This document shows positions 10,392 to 21,598 of a DNA stretch of 64,000 nucleotides, piece after piece. This stretch comes from Rhytidiadelphus loreus (taxonomy: Eukaryota > Streptophyta > Bryopsida > Hypnales > Hylocomiaceae). The position numbers were made by a program, and so were the translations under genes. Below the pieces are notes generated by a model. It worked only from the letters and a program-made list of their open reading frames with translations. It ran no database searches and was not told where the DNA came from. The stretch spans positions 50,473,001-50,537,000 of the forward strand of contig OX344765.1 of the NCBI GenBank assembly GCA_947034895.1. Reading direction: 5' to 3'. Numbering within the stretch: position 1 is the first letter of the stretch; each line of letters begins with the position of its first letter.

Positions 10392-12755
10392 TTAATGGCA
10401 GTCAAAGTGGCAGTCTTGGAATCTCGCCCGAAAGAGATCCCCTGTTTTCGGTTCTATATACTTTATCAATGAATTTCCTACATTGCCGACGTAAATACCT
10501 TGTTTCCTCTGGGGTCCCATTTTTTTTCTCTTCGTGGGATCTAAGGGCACCTCTACTGCACAACCAAATTTTCGTAAGTGCTTAATATCAGGTGCATTGC
10601 CAGTTGCTAATTGATATGGGCTGACTTTGCTGCCTGCACATGGGCGAAACCTGATCAAATCGGCGGCATGTAATACCGCGTGGCCCCATGCCGTCAGGGG
10701 TAAGTTGCACTTAAGCAGTAAAGGACGTGCAATCCATTGTATTCTTTTAATCAGGCTTTCGGCAAGCCCATTCTGAAAATGAATCTCCGCTAGTGCAACT
10801 TCTAGATTTATGCCCTGTGCGGAACAATAGTCTTGGAATATCTTAGAAGTGAACTCGCTTGCCCCGTCCACTCTAATGTCTTTCACGCTATTTTCTGGGA
10901 ACCTGACTTGCATCCTGATAAGTTGTATAAGTAGTTTTGCAAATGCATGGTTTCTGGTGGATAATAGATTGATCTCACTCCACCTAGATGTGGAGTCTAT
11001 CATCACCATGAAGTACCTAAATGGTCCTGATGGTGGTGAGATGGGGCCACATATGTCTACTTGAATGCGATGAAGAAAAGGCTGTAGTTCCTTATCTCTT
11101 ATTTCTTTAGCAGGTCGTAAGATCAGCTTGCCTCGCGAACATGCCAAACATGATTCGGGTAGTTTTGATGAGATCTTTATATTTCCTGCTGCTGACTTTA
11201 AGGTATTCTTCAGCATTCGGGTAGATGGGTGGCCCAGACGGTCATGCCAGAGCCTGGCATCGTCTGCTATCTCACCTGTAAGTGCTATGAATTCGTGTGT
11301 TGTGATCTCAAATTCGATGAGGCCGTTTGCTGTATAATAGAACTTCTCAACACAATCACCGTGTTCATTGGTAAGGGTTTTGAATCTGCGGCCTTCCTTA
11401 AAGATATGAGTACTTATCTCGTATCCGCTGTTTGATACATCGTTTTCACAGAGGACCTGTCTTCTTGCAGTGGGAATAAGAAGAGCTCGTTCGGCATATA
11501 TTCGTGAGCCGCCAGGTAGCACAAACGTAGCAGGTCCTGATCCCCGCACTGCTAGATTCAAACCGCTCATCGATGCAATCTTGTAATTTTCTGATTGCAT
11601 TTTCGTGAAGTACTTGTCACTTTTAATGACTGTAATCGTGGCTCCTGAGTCTAGTATCATCGTAGATTGTTCTATGTCCTGAGATTCATCCATGACAGCA
11701 TTCGTTTCATCATATTGTGTCTGGTCCAGATAATTGTATTCATCGTCATTTTCAGTGCGCTGTTTTTTATTTTTATCGTTGTTTTTGTTGTCCTTCCTGG
11801 TACCTCTCCAGGGTGACAAATTATTATTTTTTCTGTCTTTATCGACAACGTCATCTGGAGTCCGACAATCACGAGTAAAGTGTCGTTTCTTCCCGCATCT
11901 GAAACACTTCCCAGAGGTTCGTGCTTTGCTCTTTTTTGTATTGGTGTTTTTGTCTTGTTTACCAGGGTTCGCTGATTTTCGAGCCCCTTTTACCTGTTGC
12001 TTCCACGGTTTTCTTCTCCTGTTTGGGTCTTGTTGTTCGTCTCTTGTATAGTTAAGTTCTGGAATTGCGGTTGTCCCAGCAGGTCTCTGTTTTGCCAATT
12101 CCTTTGCAACATTATTAAATTTTTCGTTTTCAGCCAAGTAGATAAATAAGTCTCGTGAATTCTTGTATTCTCGTGCCAGTAATGATTCCCTGAGTCCCAT
12201 TCTTTCTGGCCCCATCGTAGATAGTGTCTTAAAGATTATATCTGCCTCAATTACTGGCCTTTTGCAGTAAGCTAATTTTGCTGTAATTTTAAATAAGGCT
12301 AATTTATAGTTGTCAAGTAAGTCGAAATCCATATGACGAAGACTCAACCATGCTTGCCATGTCTCAGGGTATGTAATTTCTCGCATGGCTTCGAAACGAG
12401 CTGTGATTTCTTCCCACAAATCGTATGGTGTATCGTGGTGGTACATTTGGAGGGCGAGGTCATCTTTAAGTCTTAGACGGATGGCAAGTGTTGCAGTATC
12501 TCTTTGCATTTGATTATAATCTATTGCCGACTTTCCAAAAGTTAATGTAGCATCGGCTTCTCTTGCCTTCATCCGTTGTTCTTCTTCGATGGGAGTAGGT
12601 GGACGGACAATTGTGGATTCGAGCCCTTTACTTGAAAGGTATTGTTTCATATTTGTCATCCACATGATATAATTTGTACCGTCCTCTTCTAGTGGTCTGA
12701 AACCTGGTTCCGCTGGTATCGCTGGACGAGAGCCTGTATCTGTTTGTAGTGCCAT
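10392..12755 (-). CDS. Ty1/copia Gag-protease-integrase polyprotein, lacking reverse transcriptase
   Basis: A single uninterrupted frame of 788 codons from the Met at 12755; the frame is open upstream to 12968. Numbering from 12968, the parts in order are: a copia Gag region of UBN2 type (about residues 90-290, with DLWEEITARFE); a CCHC knuckle at C355-C368 (CFRC..H....C); an aspartic protease motif DSGAT at 440-444; an integrase zinc-binding site H575, H580, C607, C610; and the integrase catalytic triad D638, D701, E737 with exactly 35 residues between the last two. The C-terminal FGC...GIYVG block is present. Copia polyproteins normally continue into reverse transcriptase and RNase H. Here a stop follows QDCHFDCH and AT-rich DNA begins, so the 3' half is missing. 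The open frame and unlike base composition suggest a fairly recent insertion. The element cannot be autonomous. Confidence 0.88.
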   Translation of the reverse strand: MALQTDTGSRPAIPAEPGFRPLEEDGTNYIMWMTNMKQYLSSKGLESTIVRPPTPIEEEQRMKAREADATLTFGKSAIDYNQMQRDTATLAIRLRLKDDLALQMYHHDTPYDLWEEITARFEAMREITYPETWQAWLSLRHMDFDLLDNYKLALFKITAKLAYCKRPVIEADIIFKTLSTMGPERMGLRESLLAREYKNSRDLFIYLAENEKFNNVAKELAKQRPAGTTAIPELNYTRDEQQDPNRRRKPWKQQVKGARKSANPGKQDKNTNTKKSKARTSGKCFRCGKKRHFTRDCRTPDDVVDKDRKNNNLSPWRGTRKDNKNNDKNKKQRTENDDEYNYLDQTQYDETNAVMDESQDIEQSTMILDSGATITVIKSDKYFTKMQSENYKIASMSGLNLAVRGSGPATFVLPGGSRIYAERALLIPTARRQVLCENDVSNSGYEISTHIFKEGRRFKTLTNEHGDCVEKFYYTANGLIEFEITTHEFIALTGEIADDARLWHDRLGHPSTRMLKNTLKSAAGNIKISSKLPESCLACSRGKLILRPAKEIRDKELQPFLHRIQVDICGPISPPSGPFRYFMVMIDSTSRWSEINLLSTRNHAFAKLLIQLIRMQVRFPENSVKDIRVDGASEFTSKIFQDYCSAQGINLEVALAEIHFQNGLAESLIKRIQWIARPLLLKCNLPLTAWGHAVLHAADLIRFRPCAGSKVSPYQLATGNAPDIKHLRKFGCAVEVPLDPTKRKKMGPQRKQGIYVGNVGNSLIKYIEPKTGDLFRARFQDCHFDCH

Positions 12756-12823
12756 GGCTCTTCTTCGATTATGGTTTCTGTGGAAGCGTTCGTGTTGTCC
12801 TTTCTCGCTCAGCTTTTCATAAG

Positions 12824-13172
12824 CAGTGCTGATAACGTGATAACACTTAGTCAGATCTCTCGTTGACTTGTGTAATCGATCTAGCCTTGATGCTCTAACA
12901 AATGTGGACACTCGCACTTTCTCTTCGTGGAGAAAGCTGCCTACGTACCTCGGTGAAAGCACACACACTATCTTTCCAAGGATCAGAGTGTACTATAACG
13001 TAGTTCTTGCCGGTTGGAGCGAATCGTCTCCCAAGGGTCCCGATCCCGATCCGTAACGACGGTTGATCTGAAACGGCATTGCTATAGTAGACCGTGGACT
13101 GTTCACGACTATGGACGGAACAGTACGATGACTGTTCACAGACAGTACACCGTAGCCAAGCATGTCTCGACA
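12824..13172 (-). mobile_element. Probable copia 5' LTR and primer-binding region
   Basis: Just upstream of the copia frame, on the minus strand, the sequence GTTATCAGCACTGC (about 12836-12823) resembles the primer-binding site position of plant copia elements. It is preceded by TGTTATCA, which could be the 3' end of an LTR. GC-rich DNA continues to about 13172 (TGTCGAGACATGC), where AT-rich flank resumes, giving a candidate LTR of roughly 330 bp. No second LTR copy was found on the other side of the element, so both boundaries are inferred. Confidence 0.45.
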
Positions 13173-16100
13173 AATGAAAATTATTTTAAGGAGTTTAGCT
13201 TCCTCGAAAAGGCAATCAACTCTTAAATGGTCGCTTTAAGAGCAGATTACTTTAATTTAATTTAAAGTTGTCACTCAAAGTATAAATTAGTTGCAATTTG
13301 ACTAAAAATAAAAATATATATAAATTAGAATATTTCATGACATCCATTTTAAATTTGGAAGGGTACAAATGTACATGTTTTATTTTAGGCAAAAAGATTT
13401 ATGTTTCCTATGCATATAAATGTGTGAAAATGATTAAAATTGAATAATTAGTATTAAACTTACTTGTGCCAATAAGAATTTATTTGTTTCCTCCTCTCAA
13501 ATCCGATAGACAATAGAATTTATTTCTAAAATTAGATGTCAAAATTTGAAAAATTATTTTTGAAAACTAATGTGTAAAAAAATTATTTTTAAATATTTCT
13601 AGTTCTTGCATCTATTAAACCTTATCTTGGATAAAAGCAACTAAAGTTTTTGCAAGAAATGCTAATCTTGATCATGAGATATGGTAGTCATTAAACCTCA
13701 CCCAACTACAGCCTAATCCAATTTGGACCTACACATTCAAGTATATTAGCATATTGGCATGCATGCATGCATAAATAAATAAATAATTTTTTTTACACAA
13801 ATTTTTTAGAATTATATTTTTTATATAATATATACTATTTATCAACTTTAAGAATTTAAAAATATTATAATACTTTTACAACAATCAATTTTTTTAATTT
13901 AAAAATATTATAATATTTTTATAACAATCAATTTTTTTAGTAATATTTATAACATCATAATATATTTTCATAAATATTATTAAATATTATAATATATCCT
14001 ATTCATCAAATTTAAGATTTTAAAAATACTCTAAATTTTTTGTTATTAGTACAAAAAAAATCTCAAATTTGATAAATATAAATATTGGTTAGGTAGTCAA
14101 AGAGTTTCAAAGCAAATTTTTCTACCAATCACAAGCCTTTAGCATAATGTGGTTAAGAATTGGCTATTGAGTTTTGAATCTTGTACCTTCTTTTTACTGC
14201 AAGTGCACTATTGAATGACATATTTCTACTACTATGGATTATATGTGGCCCATCTTTGTGTATTTTGATGACTCATTCAATTCAATATGCAAATGTCAAC
14301 ATGTTGATTTAAGGTAGGAATACCATAAACGGTTAAAATAAGCATTTCACCCTATAAGATGTGGAAAATTCATTGAGAAATTCAGCTCAATGTGTGCAAA
14401 AATAAGGATGAGGAAGAATGCAAAAATAAATAAATCTTAAAAAATAAATATTTTATTGAATATAAATGTGAATTCTTCATTTGAACCCCATTCTTGTCTC
14501 ATAGCTTCACCTAAAATAGTTACCTTTGGAACTTGTTCCTAATAAAGTTTAAGCCAATCAAAATTTCAGCAAATCGAATATTATTCAAATCAACATCAAA
14601 GCTAGCTATTGTTGGTTTTAGAACACCCTATTGTGCCATTAGGAGGGAAGAAGAATTTAGATAAATATTTGAAGTTGCCTTGTTGCCTCATTCAATCAAA
14701 TACATATCAAACTATACTTTACATTTTTATATTTGATTTGAAGGTTTGATCTTTTGTTGATAGTATTTTAAAGTTGGTGAGAGCAAGCTATAGTCACAAA
14801 TGTTAAATTTTATAGTCAAATAATAATTCCAAGCTCAATTTAGACGGCTTAATTATATATAAGTTAAATTTTAGTGACCATTGTTAAGTTGGTTTAGTTG
14901 ATATCTTGGTTTAATTAAAGACACAATTATTTAGAAGGCATTTTTGTCTATCCTTTCATCTATATATGGGTCTTGAATGATAAGTATCCTACACCACCAA
15001 GAGCTACTATAAGTTTTCAAGAGCAACCAATGCGAATTGAAGATTTTTTAAATACAAATTTATTGAGAGAATTAAAATTTACTAGTCATTACTAATTTAA
15101 AGGAATTCAATTTTTTTTGGTTTCTAAAGCCTTCAAAGTTTGAAACCTTTAGGATGATTACAAGCAAAGATTTACCTATGTTTTTGTTACAATGCACTAC
15201 TTTGCATTGTTGTAAGAACTTTGAAAATTCTTATCCCAAAATGAAAATTGAATTTAGGGTGGAAGAAAGGTTTAATTTACAAATTGGATATATAACTACA
15301 TTGAAAAAATTTATCAAACAATTTCTACATGGTATAGATGATAAACTATACACTAAAAGTGTACTTTGTTACATTTTGTACTTTATATTTAGAAATCTAA
15401 TCAATAACATTTTAAGAAAATTCAATTTTCTTAAAATAAGTCTTTACAATTCAAAGGTTGTAATTTTTAAGAACAAGGATATTTTTCTTTTTTTTTAATG
15501 TGCAATTGATAAAAATTGTAAGATTTGGATTGTAAGTTTTGATGAAGGTTATAAAATAGCTATGACAAAATGGGGTGAATTTTTAGTACAATTTTTCATA
15601 CAAAAATGATTATTCTAGTACAAAATTAGTACAAAGAGGGCATTTCATGTTCCTTGGGTGCACTATAAGAAATAATGTACCAAAGTGTGTAATTAATTGA
15701 CCTTCACTTGGTCTTCATTGATAGTATTGGAAGTAGAGAGTCCCTAGTTTTTCAAATAAATGTACAAAAAAAGAATATTCAAAAATTCAAAATATTATTC
15801 ATAAGGTTATTGGAAAATTTTTAATTTAAAAAACTTAAAAATCTAACATAAAAAGCTTGCAATTGCAATAGCTCATTGCATGATTGGAATTATTGGAGTC
15901 TTGATAAATAGGGTATAAACTAAATTTGTTTGAGTTCATTTTTACATTCTTTTCAAATATAAAAAATATGTGTTTGAAAGTTAGAACTGGATTTGACTTA
16001 TGTACATTTAGTTTTTAGTAGCATGGACCTTACGGGGCTAAGCCGAAAATTGGATTCTAAAGAATGACATTCACAAAAGTTTTCAACATGACCACTCAAT

Positions 16101-16582
16101 TGTTTATATCTTTTATCATTGCATTTTTTCTTTTTAAGCTTAACCTTTAAACGTCTTATTGGTTTAGGGATTCTACAAGACTTAAAACAATGTATATTTA
16201 TATTATTAGTCAAAATGTTTAACACCTTAGAAAAAAATGTTTAAAATTTGAAAACAGATGAATGTAATCATGTCCCAAATATATAGAGTCTTGTTTTTTC
16301 ATTGATATATATATTTTTTCATTGACCAATATTCAAAATATACAAAAACAAAATTGTACCTCAATATATAACATTAATATTTTGAGACTATCTGTGGTGC
16401 ACATACATGTGTATGGTCTGCCAAAGACCTTTAAAGATTAAGGATTAAAACTACCCCAATATAATAATTACTAGACATCTAGGGCCATATTTCAAGATCC
16501 AATAGTCATATTCATATCATAGTGATGTAGATAGAGTTTTGTATGTTGTAGAAGAAGACAATTCATCTGTGAAGTTTTTTAA
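13173..16582. other. AT-rich intergenic DNA
   Basis: No gene is supported. An 8-bp perfect inverted repeat CTCTTAAA/TTTAAGAG sits at 13202-13241. A roughly 42-bp unit with ATTATAATA and ACAACAATCAATTTTTT is tandemly duplicated near 13853-13938. A small perfect stem ATTTTAAGAAAATT / AATTTTCTTAAAAT lies near 15408-15437. The open frame at 15154-15498 (114 residues, starting ATG) resembles nothing I recognise and has the base composition of its surroundings. Confidence 0.45.
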
Positions 16583-17159
16583 CCTCTAAAGTCCAGTGTC
16601 CTTACATGGGACAAAATGATTTCAAGTAGGCTCCTATGATCTCAATTTTTACTTAATTTTTTGGAAACTTTCTCATAAGATAGAAAAACTTTTGAGCTTT
16701 GGGGGAATATAATTTGTTTATTTCATTTGGTGCATGGGAGCAAAAGTTATGCCACAATAACATCAAAATGGGGAGATTGGGCTGCAAAAAAATCCACAAA
16801 AAACTGAAATAAAACTTTTAATATTTTTTTCCTTGTAGATTATATATTTTTCTATAAGGGAAGCTTTGATTCATTCCATTTGGATTAGTGATGTGAAAGT
16901 TATGGAGCTTCTTGTTTTGCAGGCAATCATAGCAACTTCTTGAAATAATTTTTTTTTCTTCTACTTTGAATGCTAATATCTTTCAATCTATATGGTCAAA
17001 CTCACAAAAAATTTATCACGTGATCTAAGACAAGTGTAGAACAAGATCCTAAAATTAGATTCTAAAAAATATCTAAATTTTTTATTTCATAGGTGAATGT
17101 AGCAGAAGTAGTAGTTTTGAGTGGTTTTGACAAAAAAAATGGCCTTGAGACTTTAGGGG
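16583..17159 (-). mobile_element. Second full-length TTAA-flanked element (577 bp, reverse orientation)
   Basis: Bracketed by TTAA at 16579-16582 and 17160-17163. The ends are CCTCTAAAGTCC and GAGACTTTAGGGG, forming imperfect terminal inverted repeats. Internally it is the reverse complement of 5680-6243: GGTTTTGACAAAAA..ATGGCC near 17125, GTGATCTAAGACAAGTGTAG near 17020, CATTCCATTTGGATTAG near 16871 and AGTTATGCCACAATAAC near 16744. The length and both ends match the first copy, so the termini are well supported. No transposase is encoded. Confidence 0.7.
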
Positions 17160-17163
17160 TTAA

Positions 17164-19190
17164 AAACATGCTAAGTTACAACTAGCAATGGAAAATCTAC
17201 TAGTGTGCAAAAAAAATTAGAGGGTTTAAAATACAAAGGAGAAGATAGAAGATGGAAAAGATAGAACATGGTTGTCTCCACTAAGCCAAGAATTAACTTT
17301 TTCCATCTTGCATGGAGTGAGGTAGAAGAACCTTATTCAATTCTTTGCTCTTATTCCATTTCCAATAAAGTGCACCTACATTGCCCCTTTGAGTCTTTTT
17401 TCCATTCCCAAATCCCAGTGCATTCTCCAAGTTTGAACCAATAGAATTATTCAATTTCTCCAAATCTTGCCCAAGGGCTTTATATTAAGGCTAGATTAGA
17501 ACTACAACTCATCGTATGTGGCCCCTCATGTGGCATGGTTTTGGCACCAAACCTTCCGGCCCCAAGGGAACAATTGGGACGAGGTTTTGGGTGTCATGAA
17601 CTCCCATTTAGGGCTAGATTAAGTCTGGATTGGACTTCTCTATTTGATCATACAAATTTCCACCATCTATCAATGCAAGGGCTTTTGTTTTCATTTTTGG
17701 TACATGATTATTAATTGAAAGCTTAAGAAACATCCTCCAATCATTTTGAGAGCACTGGAGCTAAGTTAAAGAATATGATTATTTCTTGTTTTTGTACAAA
17801 ATGTTGTGAGATGTTTATTATCAAGCATGTACTAAATCTTAACTACATTTATGTATAGTTAATTGTTCTATACAAATGTGTATTTGGTATATATATGTAT
17901 AATTTCTTGTTTTGAGATGACTATATGCATGATTTTTTGTTATAAGATGTTTATTTGGAACATGCTTAATAATATAAAAAATTTGTACATTTCTTATTTT
18001 GTTTGTTTGAATATGAGATGTTTATTTGGTTCCATTTATTGATTTGTTCCATCTACATGAAATGTTTATTAGGTTAAGAACAATGTTTTTTGGTATAATT
18101 TTTTGGTATGTTCCATCTACATGAGATGTTTATTAGGTTAAAAACAATGTTTTTGGGTATAATTTTCTAGCACATTTCTTGTCAAATACAAATTTGTAAA
18201 TGGAAGTCATTATTGAAGTTATGCCACAGACTTTGACATCTGTGAGGTGATGTGTGTTTTTACCAATTCTAATGACAAATCCTTGAAAAAAAAATATAAT
18301 GAAGAAAGATTATGGTACTAGAAATAACATGTACAATAAAAACTTGATTTATATTTAAGTTTTATCATAATAAAAATCTCCATACTTTTCTTTAAAATAA
18401 AATTAAAAATGTAGATTTAAAAAAGATGTTTTCTCAAATTGTGTATTTAGTTGTGTGATTATTTTCAAACCCCTGTAGTGAAAAGACCAAATTTATTTAT
18501 TTCTTGAAATTCTCATGAAAATAAATGACAACTATTTTGGGGCTACAACTCTAGTTTCAATGTCAATTCTAGTTTCAACATTAAGAAAAAGGAAAAGGTT
18601 TGAAAAAAGTAATAAAACTCTCTCTTTTATTTTTGGAATAGAAGAAATAGGAAGAAAAAGGGAAAAAAATGAAAAAATACTCTTTCTTTTATTTTTGAAA
18701 TAAAAAAATAGGAAGAAAAAGGAAAAGATGAATGTAATATATATTTTTGATTGAGCATTAAAAAAATTCAAGAGCACATGAATTAGAAATTGGGCCCTAG
18801 AATACATTAACTAGGGTCAAAGTGATGAATTGGAAATTTGGTCCTAAAACTCAGACTCACCACTTTACATTATGTAAGTCTGGAATGTTGAATTGGGGCC
18901 GGATTGAGGGCAAATTGGGCCACCCTAGGGGTAGTAAGGTAATAGGTTCATAAATCAACCATTTAAGAATTGGAACTGATTTTTGGGGAGGTGAAACTTC
19001 TTGAAATATTTTTCAGTAAATTATCCTTGAAAAACAAGAGGAATTGACATTTAACCCAAGTTGTTTCATATGTTTTGAAGCTTTCTGGAATTTATTATGA
19101 ATTTTTGAAGTTCAAATGCAGTAGGCTCTAAAATTGCCCACCTCCTGAAATGTACACTATCTGTACATTTTTGATAACATAAAAAAGCAA
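17164..19190. other. AT-rich intergenic DNA upstream of the AIPP2-like gene
   Basis: No gene is supported. A tandem duplication of about 68 bp lies at 18045-18170; each unit contains TTCCATCTACATGARATGTT and AACAATGTTTTttGGTATAA. Purine-rich runs near 18580-18730 create overlapping chance frames on both strands. Confidence 0.5.
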
Positions 19191-19199
19191 CATGTACGA

Positions 19200-19560
19200 A
19201 CAGTGTACACTTTGGGAGTTGGGCGATTTTAAGCCTGAGCAGCGCTTTCTGGACCTGTAACCCGGCCAGAAATCTCAGTAAATCAAAGCGGTAAGGGAGA
19301 AATTCGGGTTTCTCCCCCGTCGATGCTGACGGTACACGGCACCGGCTCCCTCGTCCCCAGCGTGCCGGGCCCGTGAGTGCTCCGAGCCTCAGCCTCGGGA
19401 GTCCGGGCAGCGATAAAGTAAAAGGCGCGGGACGCGGGGGGCGCGGGGGGCGGGGGGCACGCGAGCGAGGGTGTGCTGGTAAGGTCGTGTAAGTATATAA
19501 ACCGAGCCAGACCCCGACAAGCCGGAGAGCCAGCCCGACCGCGGCAGAGAACGAGCGAGT
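19200..19560 (+). promoter_or_regulatory. GC-rich promoter island of the AIPP2-like gene
   Basis: Composition changes abruptly from AT-rich to GC-rich at about 19220. A candidate TATA box (TATATAA, 19494-19500) faces the gene on the plus strand, putting a likely transcription start near 19525-19535. Upstream lies a G-run-rich block at about 19420-19465. Downstream of the box is a TGCC tandem repeat near 19578-19602. The assignment rests on position and composition only. Confidence 0.5.
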
Positions 19561-21598
19561 GTTCCGTCTCCTCCCAGCTTGCCTGCCTGCCTGCCTGCCT
19601 GCCGTGCTGCGATTGTTCAGTTGTTGTACGTACGTTCTGTTGCTCGGGTTGAGACCCCATGCTAAGCTTCGGTTATGGACCATGGCCTGCCTTGTTGTGG
19701 GATGTAAATACAGTAAGCTCATATGATGATGATGATATGAACAACTTCCACCTCCAGCCACCGAAGAATAGGTATGTGAACTAACTTAGGAGATATACAC
19801 TACACCACATACATGAACCACTCAACCCTTTTCGTTGTTCCCTCCCGTCCCTCTCTCTGCAGCAGCAACTGCACGCGCACCTCTTTCGCCGTCCCAAGCC
19901 CGCTCGCACTGCGACCATCGACCGCAAGCCTCGTCTCAAGAGGAGCCTCGCCCTCGGGGAGAAATTGGGGTTGCGCTTCGCATCGCAGGCTCCGCAGAAG
20001 CGGGGCGGAGTCGGCTGAATGCGTAATTAGGCACAACCCTCGCGCCAGGACCCCCCTGAGGGCGAGCGCCATCATCGGTGGACGCTTTCGGGCATGCTGG
20101 CCGGTAGGGTGTACCAGTCACTGGGGACCAAAAAACTTAGTTGGGAGAATTGCGTGCTCGCTCTTGATTCTGCATCCCGTGGATTTGCCTCGGGGTTCGC
20201 TGCCGGTCGGTTTTGGGGTGTGGTGTGCTTTTATGTTTTGGGGTAAAGTCGTTTGCTCGTGCTTTGGTTGAAATTCGAGGGAAAGGACAGATTAGGGGAT
20301 AGTTTCGGGGGGCCATTGCGGGTGCGGGAGAGGGATGGGGATGGGGATGTGGATGTAGTTCGGGATGTCGATGGTGATGTCGCCATGCTGCGCCCTCCGC
20401 CATAGCCAGGTGCTTTGGCGATGGGAGGGTTTCCGGGTCGGCCTTTTTCGAGGGCTTGATCTGTCGGAATTCGACGCGACAAGTCTTCATGGCTTTGTGC
20501 GCATTGGGAGGGAGTAGCGACATTTGCCAGGGTTAGCTTGATCTTCCTACCGCTGGTGTGGAGACATTACCGCTAATTGTTATGTATCTTTGGGGGTGTA
20601 GGACTGGCACGACGTACCGATGGGGAAGAGGCGTCGACTCCAAGAAGTCCAAGATACCGGCGAGAGGGCCATGCTGCGCTAGTCTGTGTTAGGGTACATT
20701 ACTACGGAAATTGGCTCGACGTGATCAGAGTAGGAGTTGCGACACTCAACTCGGCGAGTCGTAATCTTGCCAGGACTCATTGGTTGTTCTGTGAGTAAGT
20801 CCCGCAAGTTGCCTTGTAATACTCAATTTGCCCATGTTATATGCTAGGGTTAGCGGAATTTTCATTCGCGAAGCCAAGGAGGACGCGTTTTTTCTAATCC
20901 CTAGGAATGCCGGGGTAGGTCCGCAGGATCGGTAAGAGGATCGGTGATATATCTGGGGTTCTATGCGCTAGCGTTTTCTCGCGAGAGCTCATTTCGGAAA
21001 AGAAACGGAGATTGTAATATGCCATAGTTGTTGTGCGCGTGACCTAAAGTGATCCTATGCAGAAATTGGGGTGGGCTTTGCGAGGAATCAGCACGAGGGC
21101 TGCGTAGTAGTTATTCGAAAGCTTGCATTGAGGGACAATCCGGATTATTCTTCAGCCTGAGTAGTAGGAGGCACTGACTTGATGATGTGGACACTCTAAA
21201 ATTTAAGTTTTTTGGGAGACAATAGTAGGAATAGAATTTCCATATGTTCTAGATATATAGGATCTGAAGGATCAATCCCGAGCTTTTATTTTCACTAGTC
21301 TAGAGAGGGATATGTGAATTGGCGATTGTGGTGCTTCTTTCGGAATGGGATCTGTTGGTATCCGGCTCCTCTCTGGTCCACTTGGAACAATGTCATATGC
21401 TAATCATGCTCGGAGGGTTGTAGCGTGGATCGCATACCTTTAAACTTTAAGACATCTTTAATAACTAGCAGTTCTGACATGTTTGGTCATGGCATTGGAA
21501 AGGTTACGTGCAAGGAAATCAGACTATGCTGGTTGTGTTCTGATTCTGGTGGTGGTTGTTGCAGGGCTGCAGGGGCCTGCAGGTGAGGATGGGATAAC
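19561..21598 (+). other. 5' leader and leader introns of the AIPP2-like gene
   Basis: This GC-balanced region precedes the first supported coding exon and contains no frame resembling a protein. Plausible splice signals include a donor GAATAG|GTATGT near 19769, an acceptor TCTCTGCAG near 19861 and an acceptor GTTGTTGCAG near 21556. Leader introns are therefore likely. The long frames on both strands between 19800 and 20520 are explained by GC content. Exact transcript structure cannot be fixed from sequence alone. Confidence 0.4.

Noticed and set aside
15154..15498. 114-residue frame as a gene
   Set aside because: No homology recognised, AT-biased composition, and a palindrome inside; most likely chance.
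19066..20523. Several overlapping frames on both strands in the GC-rich leader (up to 231 codons)
   Set aside because: High GC removes stop codons; no frame shows a recognisable domain and they lie in the promoter/leader of the large gene.
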